From the NCBI RefSeq assembly GCF_029962835.1, contig NC_080582.1, positions 19,414,032 to 19,478,031 of the forward strand: a DNA stretch of 64,000 bases. The letters run 5' to 3'. Below the pieces are notes generated by a model. The model was not told the origin of the DNA. It saw only the letters and a list, made by a program, of their open reading frames with translations, and ran no database searches. A program made the translations under genes and the position numbers. Source of the stretch: Magnolia sinica (taxonomy: Eukaryota > Streptophyta > Magnoliopsida > Magnoliales > Magnoliaceae). Positions 48,262 to 58,252 of this stretch are shown one piece after another. Position 1 is the stretch's first letter, and every line of letters begins with the position of its first letter.

Positions 48262-48859
48262 GCTCTAACACCCATTTGTTTCATGTCAAATCATAGTAAT
48301 GCAGTTTAATGTGTAGTAATAATTACATTTACTATTATATTTAGAATTAAAACTGAGTACCCACTAATATGTAAAGTACTTTAATTGGTTAGGTATACTT
48401 GGATGTAATTTCATCCATGTGTTATATCAATGTGGCCATCCATTTTGCAATATCGTTTTGGGGCATATCCCCAAAAAAGGAAAAAGATCCAACACTTCCG
48501 TGAACCCCAGGAAGTTTTCAATAGCAGTTATCCTGTTCTTATTACTAGCTATGGTGTGGTCCATTTCAAATTTGTATCTACCTTATTTCTTGTCTCATTG
48601 CATAAAATGATCACACAAGATAAGTGAACCATGTGAATATATATAGCACATACATCATGATGTGGCCTATGAAACTATGCCACATCAACCCACCTATGCT
48701 TATTCACACCATGTGGTAATTCCAAAGGACTTTGGTAATTTGACAGTTAGCAATATTCAATCATAAAAAATAATAATAATAATAATAATTTAAAAAAAAA
48801 AAAAAAAGTGATGATGTGAGTTTTAGTCCACATTATTATCGTAAGCCATGAAATAAAGG
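48262..48859. mobile_element. Insertion in copy C, MITE-like, class uncertain
   Basis: Present in copy C but absent at the same position in copies A and B, where 'ttaaaattgttaatcttgatgg' is continuous. Ends gggctctaacacccatttgtttcatg and (reverse complement) ggccccctttatttcatggc share an ATTTGTTTCATG-like stretch. Contains (ata)n and a poly-A run (48768-48807). Target duplication not resolved. Confidence 0.4.
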
Positions 48860-49080
48860 GGGCCTAATCTCTATGGTTCCTGTACTGGATCCCTTTGTGT
48901 AAATTCCATCAAGTTTTACTCTTTTGTCTTTTGTTTTGTTTTATGTTTTTAATTACCATCTTAGATTCTCACAATAAATAGTCAGGCGAACTTAGTCTAA
49001 AGAGTGCACTTGTGTGGAGGAGTCCTTTTTTAATAAGGAATTTATTTTCTGTCCGGCGCCTTATGCCTCTTCTTCTTCAA

Positions 49081-49290
49081 ACCTGCAAGCATGGATACTT
49101 TCACACACGTGTGGTCTCTGGTTCTTGGACGCTGGGTTATTCTTACAGAATAGTGTAATATTTTGACCTATTAGTGCGACCATGTTAATTAGTACCGAAA
49201 TCATGAAGTGTGATTGTTATTGGAGTGTATGAGATATACGGTGGTGTCTTTCATTTATCCAAAAACACCTGGCCTTGGATTAAAGCTGCC
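49081..49290 (+). repeat. Tandem array copy D (start only)
   Basis: Repeats the junction 'cctgcaagcatggatactttcac' then 'gctgggttattcttacagaatagtgtaatatt' and 'catgaagtgtgattgttattggagtg ... ccttggatta', the order seen at the B/C junction. Ends where a CpG-rich patch (49290-49400) begins. Confidence 0.6.
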
Positions 49291-51400
49291 GCCCGATCCA
49301 GCTGGAGATGGGCGGGGTAGGACGCAATCCGCGTCCGACCGAACCCGCTGTTACCGACGTCACCGAATCCGCCCCCGCGTAGACATGGACGCCGATTCCT
49401 GCCAAAGCCCTATGCTGGGAAGCAGGTTGGGCCCCATTGTGACGTTTGTTTTAAATCCACCCCATCCACCAGTTTTATCAGCTTATTTTAGGACATGATA
49501 TTACAAAGAAAAGAAAGGAAAAGAAAAAGGAAAAGGGAGAGAGGCGAAACAGGGAAGATTGAATGACCATAGTTGAAACATTCATACGGCCACAAAAGTT
49601 TTATATCAAGCACAGTTTTTTGTTTTTTAAGTTCATCCCATTTGGGAATGACCTTATAAACGAATTGGATGGCATATAAACATCAGGTGGAGCCCAGAAA
49701 GGTTTCAACTGTAGACATTTGTTTCTCCACTTTCACTCTCGTGTGACCTACTTTAGTTTTGTATCCTACGTATTTTTGGTCTCAGGTCCTAAAATCAGCT
49801 GGCAAAACAGGATGAACAAAGTAAATTTATAAAACACATCATGGTGGCCCCACCTAGCTTCCCACATGACAAGGTTATAAAATAGCATCCAATCAGAACT
49901 TGTGCAATGTACATATAAACATGGTTTAAGACTCGTCCGAGTCGACTCAGTAGCGGTTTGGTACCACCAGTCAGGCTAGTTGACCCGACTCAGGCCCCTT
50001 GGGTGAATCCGAGTCAACTCATTACCGAGTCTTTTAATTTTTAACCCCAACCACCATGGTCACGAATTATGGCCGGACTTTGGTAAAGACAACTGGTCCG
50101 TTATGTCTGGATTGATCATGACTATAAAACCCCTTGACAGGACAATCGAAACCTGGCCGACAAATAGATGCACCAACGGTCCACATTCAAATTCAAAAGT
50201 TCCAAATATTAGTGGCTAGGATAACCCGATCCTAAATATTTTTTATGCATGGTCTATCCATGCCGGGAATAAAAAGACAACGATCCGGATTTTAAAATGA
50301 TGGGCTAGGATGATCAGAAAAGATATGGGTGTATACCGTTTAAGAAAAAGACCCGACGCGCATCTGACATAACCTCTGGGTGTTGTAACTATCAAATTGG
50401 AGGGTGTAAAAATCAATTTCCATAAACTCCGTAGACCGAAGGACAGTTTCCAGTGCCCATCAAGGACAGGAGACTCTTCCCCGGCTCCATAATCACCGAC
50501 GTACATCTCACAACATATTCACGTGTTGCAACGGGGATTTAGTAGCCGTTGGATCGGCTTCCTTTTTAATCGGATAAACCATTCATATGATGGACCCATA
50601 TTCGATGAAGGATAACCCAAAAAATATTTCCGATTGAAATATTTTTATCCTTTGATTATTGAAAAATTACTTAGACCATGTATATTCAGAAGAAAATAGA
50701 AAATTATTCAAATAAGCTATAATAAGTAACTATTATAAGTTTTCTTTTTATAGATACCCAATAAAAGGTGGGTCCCATCACCTAAACAGTTTGGATCGTT
50801 GGAATATGACCCCAGATTGAATGATTAAAGTGCATTCGATTTGAATATGCGTGGATGTATTCAAGAACACGTCTCTTCATAACAGCTCTCCGTCTAAACT
50901 TCAGTAATTTTCTAAAATGTGAAGGTCATTTTCGTATTTTCTGAACCAAAATTGATACAAATAAATTTTAAAAAGAAAATAGAAGGAAAATAGAAGAAAT
51001 AAAGGAAATGGAAGTTATTTGATACTCTGGAAGAGTATGATAGTTGATACGCAGCCACTAAGAAATTGTACACGCAACTCATATGTACTGTCGGACCCGC
51101 TGTCAGATAGCTCATTATCCCAAGATTAACAATCTTAACATCTGGATAATGTAAAATGGTATTGGATCTGAACCGTTAACTAGTTTTCATCTCAGCCATT
51201 GCTAAATGCACACAAAAATGCCCATTAGATAATGAAGTTAGTGTAAACATCCATCTAAAAGATACGCCTCCAATTTAGATGGTGTGATTTGAATTAACTT
51301 TACGCCAAGTCCACAGCTTATTATAGCGCCTGTGTATCAAGAATCACAGTCTGCCAGAGTATCAAAGTTTCTCTGTAAAGGATATTTCCCCAACCCAAGC
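49291..51400. other. Intergenic region upstream of the Dof gene
   Basis: Holds a short CpG-rich patch (about 49290-49410), a 'gggccccattgtgacgtttgttttaaatcc ... tggccccacc' MITE-like block (49430-49860), a gtcgactcag/gagtcaactc block (49930-50040) and otherwise AT-rich unique-looking sequence. No gene seen. The proximal Dof promoter should lie in its right end; no convincing TATA box was found, only 'ttattatagc' near 51318. Confidence 0.45.
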
Positions 51401-51450
51401 ATATGGATGTAAACAAACCACTTCTGTTTTCAGACAGAGACTGAGAGTTA

Positions 51451-51476
51451 GAGAGAGAGAGAGAGAGAGAGAGAGG
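51451..51476. repeat. (GA)n tract in the Dof 5' region
   Basis: Thirteen GA units about 320 bp before the Dof start codon. GA/CT tracts at this distance are common in plant core promoters and leaders and can bind GAGA-type (BBR/BPC) factors; that role is inferred. Confidence 0.85.
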
Positions 51477-51527
51477 GAGTCTAACCTCTTTTGCTGCCGA
51501 AGCCATTGGAGAGAGGGAGGGAGACAG

Positions 51528-51593
51528 ATGCAGAGCTCTGATCCATCAACCCCCACCGGAAAATCCAGGCCGTCCATTCGTAGAACCTTCTAG
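51528..51593 (+). CDS. Upstream ORF 1 in the Dof leader, 21 codons
   Basis: ATG at 51528, TAG at 51591. The peptide starts MQSSDPS, has GKSRPS in the middle and ends RTF. It has the same length, start and stop position as uORF 2, so the frame survived duplication. It would be read before the Dof ORF if transcription starts at or before the GA tract. Whether it is translated is unknown; it could instead be a by-product of duplicated DNA elements. Basic and Ser/Pro-rich, no known domain. Confidence 0.45.
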   Translation: MQSSDPSTPTGKSRPSIRRTF

Positions 51594-51651
51594 AAACCCC
51601 CTTCACATCCCAAATTCCCTTCTTCCTTCTTCTTGAGAGAGAGAAAAGAAG

Positions 51652-51717
51652 ATGCAGAGTTCTTATCCATCAAACCACAGGGGAAAATCTAGGCCGTCCT
51701 TTTCTAGAACCTTCTAG
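51652..51717 (+). CDS. Upstream ORF 2 in the Dof leader, 21 codons
   Basis: ATG at 51652, TAG at 51715, ending 78 nt before the Dof ATG. It starts MQSSYPS, keeps GKSRPS in the middle and ends RTF. Compared with uORF 1 six residues differ and at least two changes are silent (agc/agt, tcc/tct), with no indel. Candidate translational regulator of the Dof ORF; this is inference. Confidence 0.45.
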   Translation: MQSSYPSNHRGKSRPSFSRTF

Positions 51718-51795
51718 AAGAGATCCATCTCCGCAAATTCCACTCTCAAGCACCTCCAATTCTCTCCTTTCTCACTTATTCCACCAATCTTCCAA

Positions 51796-52713
51796 ATGCA
51801 AGACATCCATTCGATGTCGGGGGCCGCGGGGAGAATCTACGGTGGGGATCGTCGGATAAGGCCCCACCCCCACCAGGCCCTGAAATGCCCGCGCTGCGAT
51901 TCTCTCAACACGAAATTCTGCTACTACAACAACTACAACCTCTCTCAGCCACGCCATTTCTGCAAATCCTGCCGTCGCTACTGGACCAAGGGCGGCGTCC
52001 TTCGCAACGTACCGGTCGGCGGTGGATGCCGCAAGACCAAGCGCTCCAAGCCCAAATCCAACGGTTCAGATGACACCACCACCGCTGCCGATGATGCCGC
52101 GGTCCACCGCCGAGATCGCAAGACCGCCCCCGCGTCCCATTCCAGCAGCGAAAGCTCCAGCCTCACCGCAACCGCTGCCGCTGCCACCGCCACCACCGAC
52201 GCTGCAGCGTCGGTCGCTTCTTCGTCGGCGGCAGCGCTGCTGAATTTCCCAGACTCAGCGCTTTTCCAGAGCCCGATCGCGTCGAATGCGAACGCGCAAT
52301 TCGAGCCGGCGGCAGTGTCGATGATCGACGACTCGACGATCTTCCCTGAGACCGGGAGCTTCACGAGCTTGATGACTGCTTCGAATCCTGCACTCCTGGG
52401 GCTCAATTTCGCTGATCTGGCAGCGTCTGGACCGTTCAGATACAACCAGCAACAGCACCAGCAGCAGCAGAAGATGGCGGGTTTGATGGAGGAGATGAAA
52501 CTGCAGGAGCTAACGGCAGGGTTTATGGATCAGACGGTTTCCGTTGAATTGCCGCCATTGCAGGGCAGAGGGATTAACGGAGGTTTAACGGCGTTAGACT
52601 GGCAGGGTAACGGCGATCAGGGGCTGTTTGATTTGGCGGGTGGGGTCGTTGATCAGGGGTATTGGGCCCACAGCCAGTGGGCCGACATTGATCAGACGCT
52701 CCATCTTCCTTGA
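51796..52713 (+). CDS. Dof zinc-finger transcription factor, Dof5.4/OBP4-like
   Basis: A complete 305-residue protein in one uninterrupted frame. It binds AAAG-core DNA in the nucleus as a plant-specific transcription factor. The Dof domain covers about residues 29-80: zinc ligands C31, C34, C56 and C59 (C-x2-C-x21-C-x2-C), with [26 protein letters not shown] and [10 protein letters not shown] all intact. A basic RKTKRSKPK tail (79-87) is the likely nuclear signal. Then a Ser/Ala/Thr-rich region (104-150), a Gln/His-rich patch (218-226) and a conserved-looking end with [15 protein letters not shown] and YW...QW. The N-terminal MQDIHSMSG and this C-terminal pattern resemble Arabidopsis Dof5.4 (OBP4), so the subgroup call is moderate and the family call certain. 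GC-rich unlike its AT-rich surroundings. Two upstream ORFs precede it; a T-rich 3' UTR follows. Confidence 0.96.
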   Translation: MQDIHSMSGAAGRIYGGDRRIRPHPHQALKCPRCDSLNTKFCYYNNYNLSQPRHFCKSCRRYWTKGGVLRNVPVGGGCRKTKRSKPKSNGSDDTTTAADDAAVHRRDRKTAPASHSSSESSSLTATAAAATATTDAAASVASSSAAALLNFPDSALFQSPIASNANAQFEPAAVSMIDDSTIFPETGSFTSLMTASNPALLGLNFADLAASGPFRYNQQQHQQQQKMAGLMEEMKLQELTAGFMDQTVSVELPPLQGRGINGGLTALDWQGNGDQGLFDLAGGVVDQGYWAHSQWADIDQTLHLP

Positions 52714-53420
52714 TTTTTCTTTTTTTTTATTTTATTTTCTTTTTCTTTTTTTAACTGGAAAAAATCTGAAATAGAAAAAAAGGGAAAAGGGGAAAATGTG
52801 ATTATCTCCGTCTCTGTAAATTTTTATTTTTATTTTTATTTTTTGAGTCTTTTTTTACGTGTTTGGTTTGTTGAATTTCGTTTCGTCCACACGCGCAAGT
52901 GTACTTGCCAACATGCCGTACGTGTGTAGGATCCGAGCTTTCCATCATGTGGGCCACACCGTTCACATATTCATACTAAAAAATCTATCCGTTTCACTCT
53001 CTCCTTATGTGGGTCGCAGTGCACACAGCAAACGAACGGCCACCAACCGTTCTGTACACATGCCGATCACCAGATCCGAACATTGTGGCCCAATCAAGGA
53101 AATGTATGATCCATCACACGTGTGCCATGCTAGCACGTATGATAGCGTGTGGATTAGGGAAGGTGTTCGTGTCTGCAACTAACTTGTATGTTTTTTTTTT
53201 CTTTTTTTTTGAATTTTATTTATATTTTCCTTTTTAGCTATTTTTATTAATGAAAATATAAAAGAAAGATCGGCGTTTTATTACTGTGTTGTTATTCTAT
53301 TAATCTGTCATTATCTCGGGATTAGTTCGTTAATCAATGTATTATTATCTTTAAGGAACCGGAACATTGCTGCTGCAGAACTAGATCTCCACCACTGTGC
53401 ACGTGGCACGATTATTATCA
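52714..53420 (+). other. Dof 3' flank
   Basis: Very T-rich sequence just after the stop (runs of t at 52727-52750, (atttt)n near 52826-52842) likely contains the 3' UTR and poly(A) region. Further right, 'atgtgggccacaccgttc' and 'tatgtgggtcgcagtgc' are MITE-like motifs. No gene recognised. Confidence 0.5.
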
Positions 53421-53605
53421 ATCAGGGCCGTCCATCTTCTAGGTCTCGGATCTAATTTTCGAAAATAAACTTCCATCAGATGATCCTAGCCATTTGATAA
53501 TTGGCCTTCGAAAGGACGGTGAAAGTTAAGAAAGTGCAAATTTAAAGAAGATTGATGGTTGGGATTTTATGATGGTAGTCCCAACAAAAGATGGACGGTC
53601 CTGAT
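53421..53605. mobile_element. Short MITE-like inverted repeat element
   Basis: Inverted arms atcagggccgtccatctt (53421-53438) and aagatggacggtcctgat (53588-53605) match at 17 of 18. Interior is about 150 bp, non-coding. A weaker outer symmetry (gctgctgcag at 53370, ctgctgcag near 53684) may extend it. Target duplication not identified. Confidence 0.45.
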
Positions 53606-53720
53606 TAATGGATAAGGATGTACGGTAGAGATTTTGGTGTACGTTATCTGGGTCGTCGCGATTCTACTGAATCGCCTCTGCTGCAGTTATCTGTAATCAG
53701 TGGGGATGATTACTTCAGAC

Positions 53721-54050
53721 ACGTCAGCGTCTAGATGATGACGTGGCGAGGTGTACGGAGATATGGCGAGGAGAGTGGGAGATCGTCCTGTCGCGAGGCG
53801 TGGGACCGCGCCTCTCACAACCCCACCGGCCCATGCGCCAGTGACGACCCACGTGGCTCTGTCGCGCTCGCGTTAATGCTCGCTTCCACGTGTCGGTCTT
53901 CCATTGGCGAGTGTGGCGAGTCGGTTTGTCTTCGTCCTGACATTGAGTGTTTGGCGGGGCATGACGTCATCTGCCGTGGATAGGTAGCGACGCGTCCCCC
54001 CCTTGCATGTGCGGGAGCAGTTGCGCGCTGCGCACGCTGGACTGCCACGT
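53721..54050. promoter_or_regulatory. CpG-rich block with six ACGT cores
   Basis: ACGT at 53721, 53741, 53851, 53888, 53964 and 54047, including a G-box CACGTG (53887-53892) and a palindromic TGACGTCA (53962-53969), plus an inverted CCAAT (ccattggcg, about 53899). These are known target types for plant bZIP/bHLH proteins. No gene starts next to it on either strand, so it could be an enhancer, a promoter of an unseen transcript, or chance in a GC-rich repeat. Confidence 0.35.
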
Positions 54051-54708
54051 CACAGTCCCTCGCCCATATGTTCGGCTATCCAGACCATCCAAATTGTGCG
54101 GCCCATATCCAACGTTCATCTGATCACGAAATCCTATCCATCAAATCAAATGGACGGTTAAAAGTAAGGAGATAATGGTAGATCCATTCCTAACTGTTCA
54201 ATAGGCCAGCTCAAATTACACGACCACACTTTCATTTCGCTAGGTGTGGCCCACCAGACTGGTAGATGGGGCTGATTTTTGTACCAGATGATCCTGATGG
54301 TAATCATATCCAATTGGACAGATTCGATGTCTCGATAACATCAGTGGTTGGAAATTATCCGGACCTGTACTCGTAGCCGTTGGACCAGTGGTCCAATTTC
54401 AGAGGCAGCAATTCCGAGGGCAAAATCAGAACCGTTGCTGTCATATCGTGGGTGTCGGAGTTCCCAGGGAAATGAGACGTTATGTTACCCTGACAATAGG
54501 GTCAGATTTGGACGGTGTGGATTTCATACAACTATGCCACGTGTACGGTTAAAAGTAACCAGTTAGAATTCGCGAATGTACGCGCGTCATTCTTGTCAAT
54601 GGAGATTACGGTGGATAAGGGAATTTCTTAGATATTGTGGATAATTTCTTCTTTGTTTTTCTCCTCCTATGCAGCCAGTGGCAGGCAATTCAGGACACCG
54701 GATATTGT
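54051..54708. other. Intergenic, no gene recognised
   Basis: Mixed unique and MITE-like sequence ('ctaggtgtggcccaccagact' at 54240). No ORF with recognisable domain. Confidence 0.45.
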
Positions 54709-55133
54709 ATTGTGGGGCCCACCTTGATGTATTTGTTTTATATCCACGCCGTTGGTTCTTTTTGACAGCTCGTTTTAGGATATAAGGTGGATCTAAATCT
54801 CAGGAGATGGATCATACCGTAGGAAATAGAAGTGATTGAACGTCCACCGTTAAAGACTTTTGGGGGCTAGAAACGGTTTGGATCAAGCTGAAATTTGTGT
54901 TTTCGCTTCATCCAGGGCTGTTTGGCATTATCAACAGGTTGGATGGTAAATAAACATTACGGTTGCAGCCTGGGTAGTTTTTAATGGTAGGCGTACAATC
55001 ACTACTGTTTCCTGTGGTGTGGTCCACCTGAGATTGGGATCTGCTTTATTTTTGTACCCATTTCCTAAAATGAGCTGGAAAAACAGATGGACGGCGTGGA
55101 TATACAACAGATGTATCAAGACAGGCCCTACAG
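54709..55133. mobile_element. MITE of the 'gtggggcccaccttgatgta' family, about 425 bp
   Basis: Left end tgtggggcccaccttgatgtatttgttttatatccacgcc; right end, reversed, tgtagggcctgtcttgatacatctgttgtatatccacgcc, a clear 40-bp inverted pair. Interior holds the family hallmarks in both directions (gtaggaaatagaagtgattgaacgtcca ... caatcactactgtttcctgtggtgtggtcc), so the element is itself a large imperfect palindrome. No target duplication seen. Confidence 0.65.
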
Positions 55134-56300
55134 TCATAGCCTGACCTGACTGAATCCACTCCCTTGGCTGTCTTTGAGTCTAAGGTGGGCCCACACTGCC
55201 TCTACTAAAGTAGGGCCCACATTAGATTTAAATGAGAAAATCCCACCAATATCACGTATGGATATTTGAGTTTGGTGATTGAAGAGAAGTCGTCCATCCA
55301 TAATGGGCCCACAAAATAGTTGGGAGGATCTGTTTTGGGTCTGGTTTTATATGGCAGGCCCAGAGAATAAATGAATTGGAGGTAATGCTTAGATGAATTA
55401 GGACTGTGTGACCAACCTAAACATTTGCACAGTACTCTAATCGGTTCTGATAAGTGGGTCTCACAACTCAGTAATCCAGACCATTGGCTAGTTGGACCCT
55501 ACTGTGGATTGACCATGAACAATGGTAAAAAGAGTCTAAGATTCAAGACTCATCAATCCAACGCTGGGGCCAAGTTGCTCTATGGGGCCCACCATGTTGT
55601 CTATGTGAAATCCACTCCATCCATCTGGCGAGCTCCATTAAGCTCTTATTGCTAAAAATCAACCAGGTAGACAACTTGGGTGGGCCACACCACAGGGAAA
55701 AGTAGAGATGGTACACCAATCATAGATTTGTATTTGGGCTTATGTATTTTTCATCCTAAAATATAAAAAAAATCAGCCTCATAAAAAACTAAAACAGGCC
55801 ACACCCAGCAAACACATTTTTACATTGCTCCCAATGTCATGGTCCATCTGAGATTTTTATCAGGTTGATCTTTCTTTTGTACCGTCCACGTGATGGATGG
55901 AGCAGATTCAACAAGTTAATTGACACTATGACTGCGTATGCGCTTGATACAAATGTACTCAGATATCACTCATTAGGCATAGCTTGATAAAAATGCACCC
56001 GGATATCATTCATTATACATAAGTCAACTCAAACTAAACCTAACCTCTAAACTATGTTGAAGTTCAATTTGAAATCTCAGTGGGTTCCAATAACTGAGTT
56101 AAAGTACTTAATCAACAACAATCCCGATATTATTATTTTTAGATTCTTTAATAATAAAATTCTACTTATTTTTCTTTACTGTCTTCATTGCATCCATCTT
56201 TCTTACTCTTATTTGCTCTCTTTCTCTTTTTTAGTTTCTTTTACAAAGCCCACAAGTCCACTTGACAAGGGAAGACTATGCTGAAATTTTGATAGCCATC
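55134..56300. other. Repeat-derived intergenic sequence
   Basis: Further 'gtgggcccacactgcc', 'gggcccaccatgttgtctatgtg' and 'gtgggccacaccacaggg' motifs (55180-55720), then AT-rich sequence. Likely decayed MITE copies. No gene. Confidence 0.45.
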
Positions 56301-56319
56301 TACCTCTATTACAACTCAT

Positions 56320-56640
56320 TAAAGCTCTCAAAATCACTTTCATTTCAATCCATTAAAATCCTAAAATCAGCTCTAATCCAGGTCATTAAAATTCCAAAAT
56401 CAACTTCATTCCAGCCCATTAAAAACTCCAAAAATCAGCCATATTCCAACTCATTAAAATCTCCAAAATCAGTCCTATTTCAGCCCAGTAAAATCCCTAA
56501 AAATCAGCCCTATTAAAATCCTAAATTCAGCCTATTCAATCCCATTGAAACCGAAAAAAAAAAAAAAAAAAAAAGCTAGTCATATTACAACCACTAAAAA
56601 CTCTAATCCAGCCTATTTCAATCCATTAGAGTACAGCATC
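56320..56640. repeat. Minisatellite, about 38-40 bp period, with embedded poly-A
   Basis: About eight units based on 'cccattaaaatccccaaaatcagccctattccag'. Interrupted by a 21-base A run (56554-56574), after which one or two decayed units follow. The 84-codon frame over it is just the translated repeat. Confidence 0.85.
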
Positions 56641-56935
56641 TCAACCCATTAGCATTTTTCTATTCTAAAATAAAAACAGCAATATATCATGCCGATTACT
56701 TTCTGACATCATGATGTCTACCCATAGTGTCTTTTGAGGGAGTCTAACCAATCAATGGCGAGACAATTGCATAACCGAATAAGGATGACCAACTACATTG
56801 AGAACAACATAGTGAATAGCCTGATCCTATTGAAGATCCTAATGGTGAGCCAAACCACAACAAAGGTTCCAACCAGAATCACAATGATTTGGGTCATCGG
56901 GAGGCCGACGCCACAATAGAGACGCCGAATAAATG

Positions 56936-57835
56936 ATACTACCAAGAAAGTATCGCTTGAAGTTTCGGACTTCACTGGTTGCCTTGATGCAAAGACTTTG
57001 TTCATTGGATTACAATGCTAGTAGATTATTTTGCAAGGTAAGACATGAATGTTGCCCAATTAGTGGGCTTTGTCAAGGTAAAGTTGAAGGGCCCAATAAG
57101 AATTTGGTGGCAAATCATTGACAACAACGATTTCATCATTGGTCATCTTTCAATCACGAGGTGGGTTGATATAATTGAGAAGTTGGAAAGTATTCGCCTT
57201 CAGATTACATAAATACTCTTCTTTTAGAGCTTCTTGCGTTCAAACAGAAAACTTTATTAGTGGATGAGTACATTGAAAAGTTCAATGAGCTTTCTGTCCA
57301 TTGTAAGCTTGCAAAGACTATGTGACAGCTAGCCGCTATCGCGCAAGGTTACACCAAGAGATCCAGTACGAGATAGTCATGTATGATTTTGAATCAATTG
57401 ATGATATTCATTGGAAGGCTCGACGAGTTTAACAATAGCATCATACTCCCCGACGCTTAAGTTCTCGAGTTAGAGAACCTTTCATGAGAAAGAATTTGAA
57501 TCCATATCTTAATCAGACTCCACCGCAAAGCTACTGACCACCTCTTCACCATTTTTCAACTGTGTCCAATGCAGATTCTTATGAGGAAATCTCAACCTTT
57601 GTAATGCCCTCCGCCACAAAATTCGTACCAAAAGCAACCAACGGTGCAGGAACATGATACCATGGAGCGAGATCCTAATCTTAATCATTCTCTTAGAAGA
57701 GAACGGCGAAACACTGATTATTACTATTGCGGACAAATAAAGCACATTTTTAATGAATGTCCGCAAGCCAAGAACCTTCATTACCACGGTAAAACAATCA
57801 ACACTATGTTGATTGTTAGAAAAGCCCAATAACAA
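56936..57835 (+). pseudogene. Degenerate Ty3/gypsy gag relic
   Basis: Piecewise similarity to plant gypsy Gag: VSDFTGCLDAKTLF, then VKLKGPIRIWWQIIDNND (about 57080), then YIEKFNELSVHCKLAKT (about 57270), then YYYCGQIKHIFNECPQAK (57720 on). The last is a zinc knuckle C-x2-C-x4-H-x4-C whose first Cys is now Tyr, a G-to-A change. Several frameshifts and stops separate the blocks. No pol domains or LTRs adjoin, so only a fragment remains. Confidence 0.65.
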
Positions 57836-58040
57836 GATTGGGTGGACAATCCTACCTTCTGATCTGTGAATACTTGTTTTGTTGAAATAAGACTTTTGGC
57901 CATCATTCACTTTTGAAATGTGCAATGTCCACTAATATGATGGAATAATCAAATAAATTTGTTCATGATACATCTAAATTAAGATATACTTCATTGCTTG
58001 TATGCCACATAAGCAACATCTAAGTAATTTACATGTGCCC
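57836..58040. other. Intergenic, nothing recognised
   Basis: AT-rich, no feature. Confidence 0.4.
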
Positions 58041-58128
58041 GCGCATCATTCATTACACTATAATCAAGTATTAAACGGATCCTTGCGCATCATTCATTAC
58101 ACTATAATCAAGTATTAAACGGATCCTT
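58041..58128. repeat. Perfect 44-bp tandem duplication
   Basis: 58041-58084 and 58085-58128 are identical at all 44 positions (gcgcatcattcattacacta ... cggatcctt). The unit ends with the SINE target site and the SINE's first eight bases, so the duplication postdates the SINE insertion. Confidence 0.95.
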
Positions 58129-58241
58129 ACTCTTGCTCGGGTGGTAGACTCTCAGGGTTTTCAACACCTGGTCAGGGGTTCAAGTATCCATAGGTGGTGA
58201 AATCCCACTATGGGGTGAGTGTGTGAGGTGTGTGCGTGAAA
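58121..58241 (+). mobile_element. tRNA-derived SINE, 121 bp
   Basis: Flanked by an 11-bp direct repeat aagtattaaac (58110-58120 and 58242-58252). The head has an A-box-like tggtagactct and a B-box-like ggttcaagtatcc (family GGTTCRANNCC), 40 bp apart as in tRNA promoters. The tail holds ggggtgagtgtgtgaggtgtgtgcgtgaaa, resembling plant Au-type SINE ends. Moves through an RNA copy using LINE enzymes; the RTE LINE relic at 62460 shows such LINEs existed here but no link is shown. Confidence 0.65.
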
Positions 58242-58252
58242 AAGTATTAAAC

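Larger units (their letters stand above)
45592..49080 (+). repeat. Tandem array copy C, with two younger insertions
   Basis: The most complete unit. Its left part (45592-45940: 'tgttgggttattctcacacaatagtgtgatatt', 'ggagtgtgattgttatt', 'aaaacaccctgccttggatta') matches copy D at 49124-49290. The rest matches copy B. Interrupted by the Mutator-type MITE (46688-47304) and a further block at about 48262-48859. No ORF with recognisable domains. Confidence 0.65.
51526..51720 (+). repeat. Tandem duplication in the Dof leader, 124-bp period
   Basis: 'agatgcagagctctgatccatcaa ... ggccgtccattcgtagaaccttctagaa' (51526-51595) is repeated as 'agatgcagagttcttatccatcaa ... ggccgtccttttctagaaccttctagaa' (51650-51719), preceded in both cases by a GA-rich stretch. 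Each copy carries a complete 21-codon ORF and a GAA/TTC array. Confidence 0.9.

Noticed and set aside
51978-52445. 155-codon minus-strand ORF opposite the Dof gene
   Set aside because: It is a GC-rich shadow of the Ser/Ala-rich Dof coding region.
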